Source: Acetatifactor sp. (lineage in GTDB: Bacteria; Bacillota; Clostridia; Lachnospirales; Lachnospiraceae). From it: DNA of 64,000 bases. The stretch's first letter is position 1. Every line of letters starts with the position of its first letter. A model generated the notes under the pieces. That model did no database searches. It was given only the letters and a program-made list of their open reading frames with translations, and was not told the DNA's origin. A program made the translations under genes and the position numbers. The DNA is taken from NCBI GenBank assembly GCA_029055435.1, contig JAIDDH010000092.1, positions 19,237 to 83,236 of the forward strand, in the 5' to 3' direction. Positions 16,657 through 25,282 of this stretch are shown here, piece after piece.

Positions 16657-17184
16657 ATGGAAATAAGACAATTGACACAAAATGACAGCGAAGCGTTCTT
16701 TGAACTGATTGACATTACGGTGAATTCATTGGAAAATCCGGAATTTTGGCTGCCGATTAAGGATGAAGTGAGAACACATTTTTTTGATAAATCATGGACT
16801 GTTTTATTCGGGGCATTTGATGGACCTGCTTTGGTGGGAGCGGTGGGACTGTTTCTCAATGAGAGCGAGTACAGTGAATCTCTGAGCTATCTGTCAAGAC
16901 CTTATGAAAGTCCCGCGAAGGTGGATAGACTTATGATTCATCCCGATTACAGGGGGCGGGGAATCTCGGATGAACTGATGAAGGCGCTTATTGACGAGGC
17001 CAGAAGGTTAAAGCTTCAAAATCTCCTTGCAACGATACACACGCAGAATACCGCTGCAAAGAAAGTTATGGAGAAAATAGGCATGGAGCTCATGTGTTTT
17101 TACAGGAATAGGGATGGATATTTAAGAAATGTGTTTGTAATGACGATAAAGGAGAAAAAGAAAGGGTTTTTTGGCTTGATATAG
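16657..17184 (+). CDS. GNAT-family N-acetyltransferase
   Basis: This 175-residue protein has the GNAT fold: an N-terminal 'IRQLTQNDSEAFFELI', motif A 'VDRLMIHPDYRGRGISDELM' with the acetyl-CoA binding R/QxxGxG pattern in 'YRGRGIS', and the C-terminal 'NTAAKKVMEKIGMEL' helix. It transfers an acetyl group from acetyl-CoA to an amine; the substrate is not evident. It lies outside the island on the right, has its own promoter, and is convergent with pncB across a shared terminator. Confidence 0.85.
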   Translation: MEIRQLTQNDSEAFFELIDITVNSLENPEFWLPIKDEVRTHFFDKSWTVLFGAFDGPALVGAVGLFLNESEYSESLSYLSRPYESPAKVDRLMIHPDYRGRGISDELMKALIDEARRLKLQNLLATIHTQNTAAKKVMEKIGMELMCFYRNRDGYLRNVFVMTIKEKKKGFFGLI

Positions 17185-17218
17185 AGGATTGGTTTCAGTC
17201 TTCCCATAAAATTATTAG

Positions 17219-17253
17219 AAAAGGTTGAGGAGCAAATTTTCCTCAACCTTTTT
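17219..17253. terminator. Bidirectional terminator between the GNAT gene and pncB
   Basis: AAAAGGTTGAGGA (17219-17231) pairs perfectly with TCCTCAACCTTTT (17240-17252). The A-run on one side and T-run on the other let it work on both strands between two convergent genes. Confidence 0.85.
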
Positions 17254-17309
17254 GATGTGCGCAAAGCCGCATATGGAATTTAGCTGCTTTGCAGCATGCG
17301 GCTCGCGTG

Positions 17310-18764
17310 TTATTTCTCGCTCATTTGATCCAAAAGTTCCAGTTTCACATCATACAGCTTTTTGGACAGATCCACATAAACCTTGTGGGGATTTACCAGT
17401 CTTCTGGTCTCGTCCCATAGGGTGTTTAATTCTTTTTGACAGTAGGAGCGGATATCCATGACACTGGGGGAGGTGTAGATACACTGACCGCCCTCAAAGA
17501 TGTGCTCCATGACAGGGCGCAGGGTATAGGAACCGCCCTTTAATTTTGTCTTTTTCCAAGGCTCCAGGGGATCGAACAAAAGCAGATCATCCGCCTCGTT
17601 GTAGCTTTCGTCCACCAGGCAGATCAAATCGGCTTTAATCTTGCCGGAATCCTTCTCGTAAATACGGTAAATCATCTTGTCGCCGGGGTTGGTGACTTTC
17701 TCGCTGTTCTCGGAGAGCTTGATCTTGGGTACAAATACGCCGTTTTCATCCTGAATGGCGGCCAGTTTGTAGACGCCGCCGAAGGAGGGATTATCTTTGG
17801 AGGTAATCAGGTTGGTGCCCACACCCCAGGAGGTGATGGCCGCGCCCTGCACCTTCAGGCTGTCAATCAGGAATTCATCCAGATCGTTGGAGGCGGAAAT
17901 CACCGCGTCGGGAAAACCTGCCGCATCCAGCATCTTGCGCGCCTTTTTGGAAAGATAAGCCAAATCTCCGCTGTCCAGACGGATGCCGTAGAAGGTCAGC
18001 GGAATGCCGGCCTCCCGCATCTCGGTAAACACCCGGATGGCGTTGGGAACGCCGGATTTTAAGGTGTCATAGGTGTCTGCCAGCAAAATGCAGGCAGAAG
18101 GGTACATATCCGCATAAGTTTTGAAAGCAGTATATTCGTCGGGAAAGCTCATGATCCAGCTGTGCGCATGGGTTCCCTTTACAGGTATGTCAAAGAGCTG
18201 GCCCGCCAGCACATTGCTGGTGCCGATACATCCGCCGATGACTGCCGCTCTGGCGCCGTAAGTGCCGGCGTCAGGTCCCTGTGCACGGCGCAGGCCGAAT
18301 TCCATGATGCCGTCTCCCCGGGCCGCAAAACAGACTCTGGAGGCCTTGGTGGCAATCAGACTCTGATGGTTGATAATATTCAATATAGCGGTCTCCACAA
18401 GCTGAGCCTCCATGATAGGCGCAATCACCTTGATCATGGGCTCTCTGGGAAACATGACGGTTCCCTCGGGAATCGCCCAGATATCGCCGGAAAAACGGAA
18501 GTCTCTCAGATAATCCAGAAAATCCTGTTCAAACAGGCCGAGAGATGACAGATAGGCGATATCCTCCTCCTCAAAACGCAGCTCTTTGATATACTGGATA
18601 AGCTGTTCCAGTCCGGCGCAGATGGCGTAGCCGCCATCGCAGGGATTGTTCCGGTAAAAGGCGTCGAAAATAACCGTTTCGTTGCGGTCTTTGTTCTTAA
18701 AATACCCCTGCATCATGGTCAGTTCATAGAGGTCGGTCAATAGTGTAAGATTTTGACGATCCAT
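17310..18764 (-). CDS. pncB: Nicotinate phosphoribosyltransferase
   Basis: This 484-residue enzyme converts nicotinate and PRPP to nicotinate mononucleotide in NAD salvage. Family landmarks are 'NLTLLTDLYELTMMQGYF' at the N-terminus, 'FDAFYRNNPCDGGYAICAG', 'EFGLRRAQGPDAG', 'GTHAHSWIMSFPDEYTAF', 'GIRLDSGDLAYLSKKARKMLD', 'SNDLDEF' and 'WGVGTNLITS'. I placed the start at the ATG complementary to 18762-18764 because MDRQNLTLL is the usual start and GAGGA lies just upstream; the longer reading frame overlaps the preceding diguanylate cyclase gene. It follows that gene by 55 bp on the same strand, so the two may share a transcript. Confidence 0.95.
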   Translation of the reverse strand: MDRQNLTLLTDLYELTMMQGYFKNKDRNETVIFDAFYRNNPCDGGYAICAGLEQLIQYIKELRFEEEDIAYLSSLGLFEQDFLDYLRDFRFSGDIWAIPEGTVMFPREPMIKVIAPIMEAQLVETAILNIINHQSLIATKASRVCFAARGDGIMEFGLRRAQGPDAGTYGARAAVIGGCIGTSNVLAGQLFDIPVKGTHAHSWIMSFPDEYTAFKTYADMYPSACILLADTYDTLKSGVPNAIRVFTEMREAGIPLTFYGIRLDSGDLAYLSKKARKMLDAAGFPDAVISASNDLDEFLIDSLKVQGAAITSWGVGTNLITSKDNPSFGGVYKLAAIQDENGVFVPKIKLSENSEKVTNPGDKMIYRIYEKDSGKIKADLICLVDESYNEADDLLLFDPLEPWKKTKLKGGSYTLRPVMEHIFEGGQCIYTSPSVMDIRSYCQKELNTLWDETRRLVNPHKVYVDLSKKLYDVKLELLDQMSEK

Positions 18765-18819
18765 AGATTCCTCATTTCTGCTGTCTTTTAATTTGAAAAG
18801 AAGCGTTATATTAAATGTG

Positions 18820-20121
18820 CTATACTGCAGTCTCTGAGGGCAGCCCCCGGACAATCTGATTTCTCCCGTGGGTTTTGCCATAGTAGAGTCTGTCGTCCGC
18901 CTGGCGCAGCAGCTGTACAATATCTGTGGTGTCTCCCGCAGTCAGGCCGAAGGTCATGGTCACTTGTATTATGTGATTCTCGTAAGTGTTCTCCATGGCA
19001 CGGATGTCGTTCAGCAGCGCTTCCAATGCCTTATAAGCTTCAGTTATCTCCGTGCGTTCGAATACCAGAAGGAATTCTTCGCCGCCCCAACGAGCCACAA
19101 ATCCGTTGGAATACATGTGGGACTTGAGCTTTGCGGAGATATTTTTCAGAACCATATCGCCACAGTCATGGCCGTAGGTGTCGTTGACCTTCTTGAAAAG
19201 GTCGATGTCGCCGATAGCAAGACAAAAAGTGGCGCCCTGAGTCTCGTACTTATTGATGACCTGTTTCAGTTTCCGGTCGGCGCAGCGGCGATTGTACAGT
19301 TCAGTCAGTGCATCCTGATCCACCATAGTGCGCAGGGAGCGTTGCATGGCTACCGCAGAGCGGCCGATATCGCCGAATTCGTCATTGCGTTTCGATACTG
19401 TCGGATTCAGCTCAGCAGTCAGATCGCCTGTGGCCACATCCGCCAGAAAATTGCGGATGTGATGCAGTGCTGCCATCAGCTTCCTTGTATAGAAAAACAG
19501 GAAGAAGGAAATGGCAATCGTGGTACATATAGTGGTAAGAATCAGCGGATAGAGGGACTGCTGTACGGCGGCATCCACATCCTTAGTGGGTTTGCCCACA
19601 AATAACATACCGGCAGTCGTACCGTCGGAATTAAGTATTGGCATATAATAAGAAAAATAATTTGAGCCATATATCAGAACATTGCTGTAAAAACGGTCCT
19701 CGCCGCCCTTTAATACGTCTTCAATGATAGTGTCAGGCGCACCGGTTCCCACAATACGGGCCCCCGATGTGTTATAGAGAGTGGTCAGTATGCGGGTATC
19801 CTGATAAAAAAGCGTGATTTCCAAATCGGTGTCCGACTTGATCCGGTCCACCAGTTTAAAGGCGTTGGTGATGTCCGCATCACCCTTGTACAGCTTGAAG
19901 GAGCTTTCCCCTTCCAGTCTGTAATCTCCGGGGTATGCCGTCTCCATGAGGGTGTTTATATTGCGTGCCACATATTGTAATTCACGCCGGACTTCACTGT
20001 ACATGGTACGGGAAAACCACTGATAGCTCAGGAGCACAGTGATGGCGCAGAAGGCCAATAGTGGAATAATATTGATCATCTGAAGAACCTGTCCGATTTT
20101 TCCTCTGTTTTTTGATTGCAT
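18820..20121 (-). CDS. Membrane Cache-HAMP-GGDEF diguanylate cyclase
   Basis: A 433-residue membrane protein. TM1 lies at about 15-33; an extracellular single-Cache-like sensor follows at 35-190 ('GTGAPDTIIEDVLKGGEDRFYSNVLIYGSNYFSYYMPI' type); TM2 is at about 191-211; a HAMP-like linker 'LMAALHHIRNFLADVATGDLTAEL' comes next. The GGDEF domain starts near 268 ('DALTELYNRR') with the active motif GGEEF at 346-350. No RxxD inhibitory site is seen just upstream. It should make c-di-GMP in response to an external ligand that the sequence does not identify. It is divergent from the lipoprotein gene at 20296 and has its own promoter. Confidence 0.9.
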   Translation of the reverse strand: MQSKNRGKIGQVLQMINIIPLLAFCAITVLLSYQWFSRTMYSEVRRELQYVARNINTLMETAYPGDYRLEGESSFKLYKGDADITNAFKLVDRIKSDTDLEITLFYQDTRILTTLYNTSGARIVGTGAPDTIIEDVLKGGEDRFYSNVLIYGSNYFSYYMPILNSDGTTAGMLFVGKPTKDVDAAVQQSLYPLILTTICTTIAISFFLFFYTRKLMAALHHIRNFLADVATGDLTAELNPTVSKRNDEFGDIGRSAVAMQRSLRTMVDQDALTELYNRRCADRKLKQVINKYETQGATFCLAIGDIDLFKKVNDTYGHDCGDMVLKNISAKLKSHMYSNGFVARWGGEEFLLVFERTEITEAYKALEALLNDIRAMENTYENHIIQVTMTFGLTAGDTTDIVQLLRQADDRLYYGKTHGRNQIVRGLPSETAV

Positions 20122-20151
20122 AGCACATCTCCCAATCTAGTATCACTCCAT

Positions 20152-20180
20152 ATTATACTCTTATGCGTGATAAATGGCAA
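20152..20180 (-). promoter_or_regulatory. Sigma-A promoter of the Cache-GGDEF gene
   Basis: On the minus strand TTGCCA (20180-20175), a 17-bp spacer and TATAAT (20157-20152) lie about 30 bp before the start codon. Confidence 0.7.
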
Positions 20181-20198
20181 GGAAACAGAAAGATTTTG

Positions 20199-20227
20199 TT
20201 GACGTAAGCGGCAGCATTTGTTACATT
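20199..20227 (+). promoter_or_regulatory. Promoter of the 20296 lipoprotein gene
   Basis: TTGACG (20199-20204), a 17-bp spacer and an extended -10, TGtTACATT with TACATT at 20222-20227. It lies 68 bp before the start codon and is divergent from the diguanylate cyclase promoter. Confidence 0.6.
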
Positions 20228-20295
20228 AATATTAGTTAGCTATTTACTTTTTACAGAGTGGAGCATATCAACCAAAGCAGAGAAATGAGGGGACT

Positions 20296-21588
20296 ATGAA
20301 GAAAAAATCGATAATGTTACTGATGGTTACTGTTCTTGCAATGTCGTTGACGGCATGCAAGCCGCAGATGCTGAAGGAGGCGATGAATACTGAAGATAAA
20401 ACTTCAGAGGAGTCTTCTGGCGAAGATGTGTCTGGCGGGAATGTGTCGGACGGGACGGAGGAATCCTCCGAGGGACAGAAGAAACTTCCGGGGATGATGT
20501 TTGGCAGTGAGTTTAATGAAAACGAGCTGGATTTGGAATATCTTTATGCCGAGGTTTTGAGAACGGAATCCAAAGAGAATCCTCAGACGGGTAAGATGGA
20601 AAGCAAGCAATTGCAGATTTTACTTCCCCAGGGAGATTACAATACGGTAAACAGGGACTATGCATATGGGGAAAAACTGGGTGTGCGTGTGCGCGTGGAG
20701 CTGAATCCTTATCTGCGAAGCCATCACGAGGACTATACCTTGAAGGAAAATCTGGATTATGTGTTGAATCAGGACTTTGACGCTTTCTATCAATCCGATT
20801 ACAGAGATGTGCAGATATCTGAGATTGAGGGGGATGAGGAGCAGGTCACGGCAGAGGTGTTATATCTTGATTATGACAAATATGATGATGAGTATGTTCC
20901 TTATCAGATGACTTATCAGCTCTGTGATTTTGGCGACGATATGATGGCGCTGGTTAAGATCACGATCTGTGCGGAGAATACTACCGGAAAGACTCCGGCC
21001 ATACTGGAGGAAATCAATGCTTTTTACGGCAGCGACATTCAGTGGGATGCGGATGCGGCTGAGGCGAGAAAACAGAAATTCCTTGCAGGCAATAATACCG
21101 ATGTGTTGCAGGTGTCTACAGGCTGGCTGATGTTCGACCTTCCGAAAACCTGGGCACAGGACTGGAAGAACAATGATGATTACACGATGAGCCTGTACGC
21201 TCCTGATGGAGATATGCGCAAGTCAGGCTGTTATATCAGTGTGGGCAGAGAATGGCAAACCTATGGCTCCGAGATTGATATTGCATCCATCGCAGGCAGT
21301 GAGTCCGATATGGCTATTCTCAAGGCGGCAATCGCACAGGCGGCCGATTTGAAGGAAGAGGATGTCACGGTCAGCGACTATGGCATGACTGTGCTGGGAC
21401 AGGCGCTGGAATTTTCTTATGTGATTACAGAGGAGGGAATCTCCTACGAGGAGCACAGATGGTGGATTTCCGATAAGAATTATATTTATCAGATTACAGC
21501 AGGCCAGATTGACGGAAGTAAGGAAGATGCGATTGCGATAGCAAAGGAGATTCTGGAAAAAGGTCAGGTAAAGGGCGCTGATCTGTAG
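20296..21588 (+). CDS. Lipoprotein of unknown function
   Basis: This 430-residue protein starts with a lipoprotein signal ending in 'MSLTAC' (Cys 21), so it should be anchored to the outer face of the membrane. A low-complexity Ser/Glu/Gly linker covers about 33-60 ('TSEESSGEDVSGGNVSDGTE'). The folded part follows with no motif I recognise; it is acidic, with repeated beta-strand-like stretches and a closing 'WWISDKNYIYQITAGQI' segment such as is seen in several secreted Clostridia proteins. GAGGGG stands before the ATG. The next gene, ileS, has its own promoter, so this is probably a single-gene unit. Confidence 0.7.
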   Translation: MKKKSIMLLMVTVLAMSLTACKPQMLKEAMNTEDKTSEESSGEDVSGGNVSDGTEESSEGQKKLPGMMFGSEFNENELDLEYLYAEVLRTESKENPQTGKMESKQLQILLPQGDYNTVNRDYAYGEKLGVRVRVELNPYLRSHHEDYTLKENLDYVLNQDFDAFYQSDYRDVQISEIEGDEEQVTAEVLYLDYDKYDDEYVPYQMTYQLCDFGDDMMALVKITICAENTTGKTPAILEEINAFYGSDIQWDADAAEARKQKFLAGNNTDVLQVSTGWLMFDLPKTWAQDWKNNDDYTMSLYAPDGDMRKSGCYISVGREWQTYGSEIDIASIAGSESDMAILKAAIAQAADLKEEDVTVSDYGMTVLGQALEFSYVITEEGISYEEHRWWISDKNYIYQITAGQIDGSKEDAIAIAKEILEKGQVKGADL

Positions 21589-21595
21589 TTCCCGC

Positions 21596-21625
21596 TTGAC
21601 AAACGAGTCAGGCCGGCGCTATAAT
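21596..21625 (+). promoter_or_regulatory. Consensus sigma-A promoter of the ileS T-box transcript
   Basis: Perfect TTGACA (21596-21601), an 18-bp spacer and perfect TATAAT (21620-21625). It starts 8 bp after the lipoprotein stop codon. Confidence 0.85.
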
Positions 21626-21631
21626 CAGAGA

Positions 21632-21890
21632 CAGATTATTTACAAATGCGATGACGAAGAGAGTAACCGTCTTTTGAAAGGCAAAGCGAATCGGTGATGG
21701 TGGAAGCCCGAGCGAGTAGAAAAACGGTGAAAATCACTTCTGAGCAGCCGATGCGAAAACATGTGACACATGAGTAGCTTCGGACGGAAATCCTCCGTTA
21801 TTGGGTACCATATCACTCCTGAGGAGGGTATGTTGTAAGAGGTGGTTTGCGAAGAATTGAGGCTTCGTCCTGTTACGGGACGAAGCCTTA
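21632..21890 (+). ncRNA. T-box leader (isoleucine-specific) of ileS
   Basis: The leader has the T-box layout. The stem I base carries a GAAGAGAGTA internal-loop motif (about 21656-21665) and an AG-bulge/distal loop region (GGTGATGG). The specifier loop is GTGAAAATCACTTC, with the isoleucine codon ATC at 21733-21735. The T-box sequence AGAGGTGGTTTGCG lies at 21838-21851, followed by a terminator hairpin pairing AGGCTTCGTCC (21860-21870) with GGACGAAGCCT (21878-21888). Uncharged tRNA-Ile would stabilise the antiterminator and let RNA polymerase read into ileS. The exact 5' end is inferred from the promoter. Confidence 0.88.
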
Positions 21891-21978
21891 TTTAATGCGC
21901 AGGAGCACATAATGGATTGTCCCGCGCGGCGAGTAGGAAAAGCTGGAAAAGTAGGAATAGGAAGGAGACTTAAGCGAG

Positions 21979-24900
21979 ATGTACAAACCGGTAGACAAAA
22001 ATTTAAATTTTGTGGAGCGTGAGAAGGCCGTAGAGAAATTCTGGGCCGACAATGACATTTTTCAAAAGAGTATGGACAGCCGTAAGGAAGGCCCGACCTA
22101 CACTTTTTATGACGGGCCGCCCACCGCAAACGGCAAGCCTCATATCGGTCATGTGGAGACCCGCACCATCAAGGATATGATTCCCCGCTACCGCACCATG
22201 AAGGGCTATATGGTGCCTAGAAAGGCCGGCTGGGATACTCATGGCCTGCCTGTGGAGCTGGAGGTGGAAAAGCTTCTGGGGCTGGACGGCAAGGAGCAGA
22301 TAGAAGAGTATGGCCTTGCTCCCTTTATCGACAAGTGTAAGGAGAGTGTGTGGAAATATAAGGGGATGTGGGAGGATTTCTCCCGGACGGTGGGTTTTTG
22401 GGCCGACATGGACAATCCCTATGTGACCTATGACGACGATTACATTGAGTCCGAGTGGTGGGCGCTCAAGACCATCTGGGACAAAAAGCTTTTATATAAG
22501 GGCTTTAAGATTGTGCCCTATTGCCCGCGCTGCGGAACTCCTTTGTCCAGCCATGAGGTGGCGCAGGGTTATAAGGAGGTGAAGGAGCGCTCCGCAGTGG
22601 TGCGCTTTAAAGCGGTGGGCGAGGACGCTTATTTTCTGGCATGGACCACCACCCCTTGGACGCTGCCCTCCAATGTGGCACTGTGCGTGAATCCTGAGGA
22701 GACTTATTGTAAGGTAAAGGCGGCGGACGGACGGACTTATTATATGGCTCAGGCCCTTCTGGAGCAGGTGCTGGGCAGTCTGGCCGAGGAGGGAAAGCCT
22801 GCCTATGAGGTGCTGGAGACTTATGTCGGAAAGGATTTGGAATACCGTGAGTATGAGCCCCTCTTTGCCTGCGCGGGCGAGTCGGCTGCAAAGCAGAAGA
22901 AAAAGGCACATTTCATCACTTGTGACACTTATGTCACCATGTCAGATGGTACAGGAATTGTACACATTGCGCCTGCTTTCGGTGAGGATGACGCCCAGGT
23001 GGGAAGAGTTTACGACCTGCCCTTTGTCCAGTTTGTGGACGGCAAGGGCGATATGACTCCCGAGACCCCTTATGCGGGTAAGTTTGTGAAGGATGCGGAT
23101 CCTGAGATTATCCGGGATCTGGATGTGGAGGGCAAGCTTTTCTCTGCGCCCAAATTTGAGCATGACTATCCTTTCTGTTGGAGATGTGACACCCCGCTGC
23201 TCTATTATGCGAGGGAGTCCTGGTTTATCAAAATGACCGCGGTGAAGGAGGATCTGATCCGCAACAACAATACCATCAACTGGATTCCCCAATCCATCGG
23301 CGAGGGGCGTTTTGGAAACTGGCTGGAGAATATTCAGGACTGGGGTCTGTCCAGAAACCGCTATTGGGGCACACCCTTAAATATCTGGGAGTGTGCGTGC
23401 GGCTGTCAGCATGCGGTGGGCAGCCGTGAGGAGCTGTACCGGATGAGTGAAAATGAGGCGGCCAAGACCGTGGAGCTTCACAGACCTTATATCGACGATA
23501 TCACCATCAAGTGTCCGGAGTGCGGCGGACAGATGCGGCGTGTGCCCGAAGTGATTGACTGCTGGTTTGACTCCGGCGCAATGCCTTTTGCACAGCACCA
23601 TTATCCGTTTGAAAACAGAGAGCTTTTCGAGCAGCAGTTCCCCGCGCAGTTTATCTCCGAGGCAGTGGATCAGACCCGCGGCTGGTTCTATTCCCTGTTG
23701 GCTGAGTCCACTCTGCTCTTTAACAGAGCCCCTTATGAGAATGTCATAGTCATGGGACATGTGCAGGATGAGAACGGCCAGAAGATGAGTAAGAGCAAAG
23801 GCAACGCGGTGGATCCCTTCGAGGCGCTGCAGACCTACGGCGCAGACGCCATCAGATGGTATTTCTACACCAGCTCCGCACCCTGGCTGCCCAAGCGTTT
23901 CTCGGGAAAGGCAGTGCAGGAGGGCCAGCGTAAATTCATGGGTACTCTCTGGAACACCTATGCGTTCTTTGTGTTATATGCAAATATCGATCAGTTCGAC
24001 GCCACGAAATATACGCTGGAATACGATAAGCTGGCAGTTTTGGACAAGTGGATTTTGTCCAGATTGAATACCGTGGTGGGCGAGGTGGACGCCAATCTGG
24101 ATGCTTACCGCATTCCTGAGGCCGCGAAGGCAATGCAGGATTTTGTAGACGAGCTGAGCAACTGGTATGTGCGTCGCAGCCGTGAGCGCTTCTGGGCAAA
24201 GGGTATGGAGCAGGATAAGATCAACGCCTATATGACCCTCTACACGGCGCTGGTGACGCTCTGTAAGGCGGCAGCTCCCATGATTCCTTTTATGACGGAG
24301 GATATTTACAGGAATCTCGTGTGCAGCAATGACGCCAATGCTCCTGAGAGCATTCATCTGTGCAACTTCCCTGTGGCGGAGGAGCGCTTTATCGACAAGG
24401 AACTGGAGGCAGATATGGAGAACGTGCTGGATGCGGTGGTGATGGGACGCGCCTGCCGTAACGATGCGGCCATCAAGAACCGCCAGCCCGTGAGCAGGAT
24501 GTATATTCGCTCTGATTTCACATTAAATGAGTTCTGCACGGCCATCATAGAGGATGAATTAAATGTGAAGGAGGTAGTGTATACCGATGATGTGAGAGAA
24601 TTTACCTCCTATACCTTCAAGCCGCAGCTGCGCACCGTGGGTCCTAAATATGGCAAACAACTGGGCGGCATTCAGAAAGCGCTGGCAGCGCTGGACGGCA
24701 ATACGGCCATGGATGAGCTGAACGGGCAAGGCGCTCTGAAGTTTGACATAGACGGTGTGGCCGTGGAGCTCACCAAAGACGATCTGCTCATTGAGATGGC
24801 GCAGAAAGAGGGCTATGTGTCCCAGGAGGACAACCGTATGACGGTGGTTCTGGACACCAATCTCACCGAGGAGCTGGTGGAGGAAGGCTTTGTGTACGAG

Positions 24901-25131
24901 ATCATCAGCAAGATTCAGACCATGCGCAAGGAGGCGGATTTTGAGGTCATGGATCACATCCGCGTCTCTCTGAACGGCAATGAGAAGCTCTCCGGGATTG
25001 CAGGCAGAAACAGCGAGGCGATCTGCGGCAAGGTACTGGCCGATGAGCTGAAGAGCGACGAGACCTATGCGGTGTCGAAAGAATGGAATGTAAACGGAGA
25101 AAACGTAACCATCTCCATCGAAAAGAAATAA
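21979..25131 (+). CDS. ileS: Isoleucine-tRNA ligase, long (eukaryotic-like) type
   Basis: This 1050-residue class I enzyme charges tRNA-Ile and edits misactivated valine. The HIGH motif is 'PHIGH' (54-58) in 'GPPTANGKPHIGHVETRT' and the KMSKS motif begins at K602 in 'GQKMSKSKGNAVDP'. The CP1 editing domain lies between, with 'AWTTTPWTLPSN'. 'GWDTHGLPVELEVEK' and the extended C-terminal region are typical of the long ileS form found in many Clostridia, archaea and eukaryotes, a form associated with low mupirocin sensitivity (family knowledge). GGAGACTTAAG precedes the ATG. Expression is governed by the T-box leader. Confidence 0.97.
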   Translation: MYKPVDKNLNFVEREKAVEKFWADNDIFQKSMDSRKEGPTYTFYDGPPTANGKPHIGHVETRTIKDMIPRYRTMKGYMVPRKAGWDTHGLPVELEVEKLLGLDGKEQIEEYGLAPFIDKCKESVWKYKGMWEDFSRTVGFWADMDNPYVTYDDDYIESEWWALKTIWDKKLLYKGFKIVPYCPRCGTPLSSHEVAQGYKEVKERSAVVRFKAVGEDAYFLAWTTTPWTLPSNVALCVNPEETYCKVKAADGRTYYMAQALLEQVLGSLAEEGKPAYEVLETYVGKDLEYREYEPLFACAGESAAKQKKKAHFITCDTYVTMSDGTGIVHIAPAFGEDDAQVGRVYDLPFVQFVDGKGDMTPETPYAGKFVKDADPEIIRDLDVEGKLFSAPKFEHDYPFCWRCDTPLLYYARESWFIKMTAVKEDLIRNNNTINWIPQSIGEGRFGNWLENIQDWGLSRNRYWGTPLNIWECACGCQHAVGSREELYRMSENEAAKTVELHRPYIDDITIKCPECGGQMRRVPEVIDCWFDSGAMPFAQHHYPFENRELFEQQFPAQFISEAVDQTRGWFYSLLAESTLLFNRAPYENVIVMGHVQDENGQKMSKSKGNAVDPFEALQTYGADAIRWYFYTSSAPWLPKRFSGKAVQEGQRKFMGTLWNTYAFFVLYANIDQFDATKYTLEYDKLAVLDKWILSRLNTVVGEVDANLDAYRIPEAAKAMQDFVDELSNWYVRRSRERFWAKGMEQDKINAYMTLYTALVTLCKAAAPMIPFMTEDIYRNLVCSNDANAPESIHLCNFPVAEERFIDKELEADMENVLDAVVMGRACRNDAAIKNRQPVSRMYIRSDFTLNEFCTAIIEDELNVKEVVYTDDVREFTSYTFKPQLRTVGPKYGKQLGGIQKALAALDGNTAMDELNGQGALKFDIDGVAVELTKDDLLIEMAQKEGYVSQEDNRMTVVLDTNLTEELVEEGFVYEIISKIQTMRKEADFEVMDHIRVSLNGNEKLSGIAGRNSEAICGKVLADELKSDETYAVSKEWNVNGENVTISIEKK

Positions 25132-25201
25132 AAAAATTCTGAATGAATAATATTACCCCCATCATGAAACAATGATGAGATAATGATGAAATAATCAAAC
25201 A

Positions 25202-25243
25202 ACAAAATCGGTGCCCGGAGGAGACCTCGGACACCGATTTTGT
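25202..25243 (+). terminator. Rho-independent terminator after ileS
   Basis: ACAAAATCGGTG (25202-25213) pairs perfectly with CACCGATTTTGT (25232-25243), and the inner part CCGGAGG/CCTCGG extends the stem. It stands 71 bp after the ileS stop. Confidence 0.8.
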
Positions 25244-25282
25244 CATCTGATCGTAGAGCGTTTCGCGCGCAGCAGATTGGGG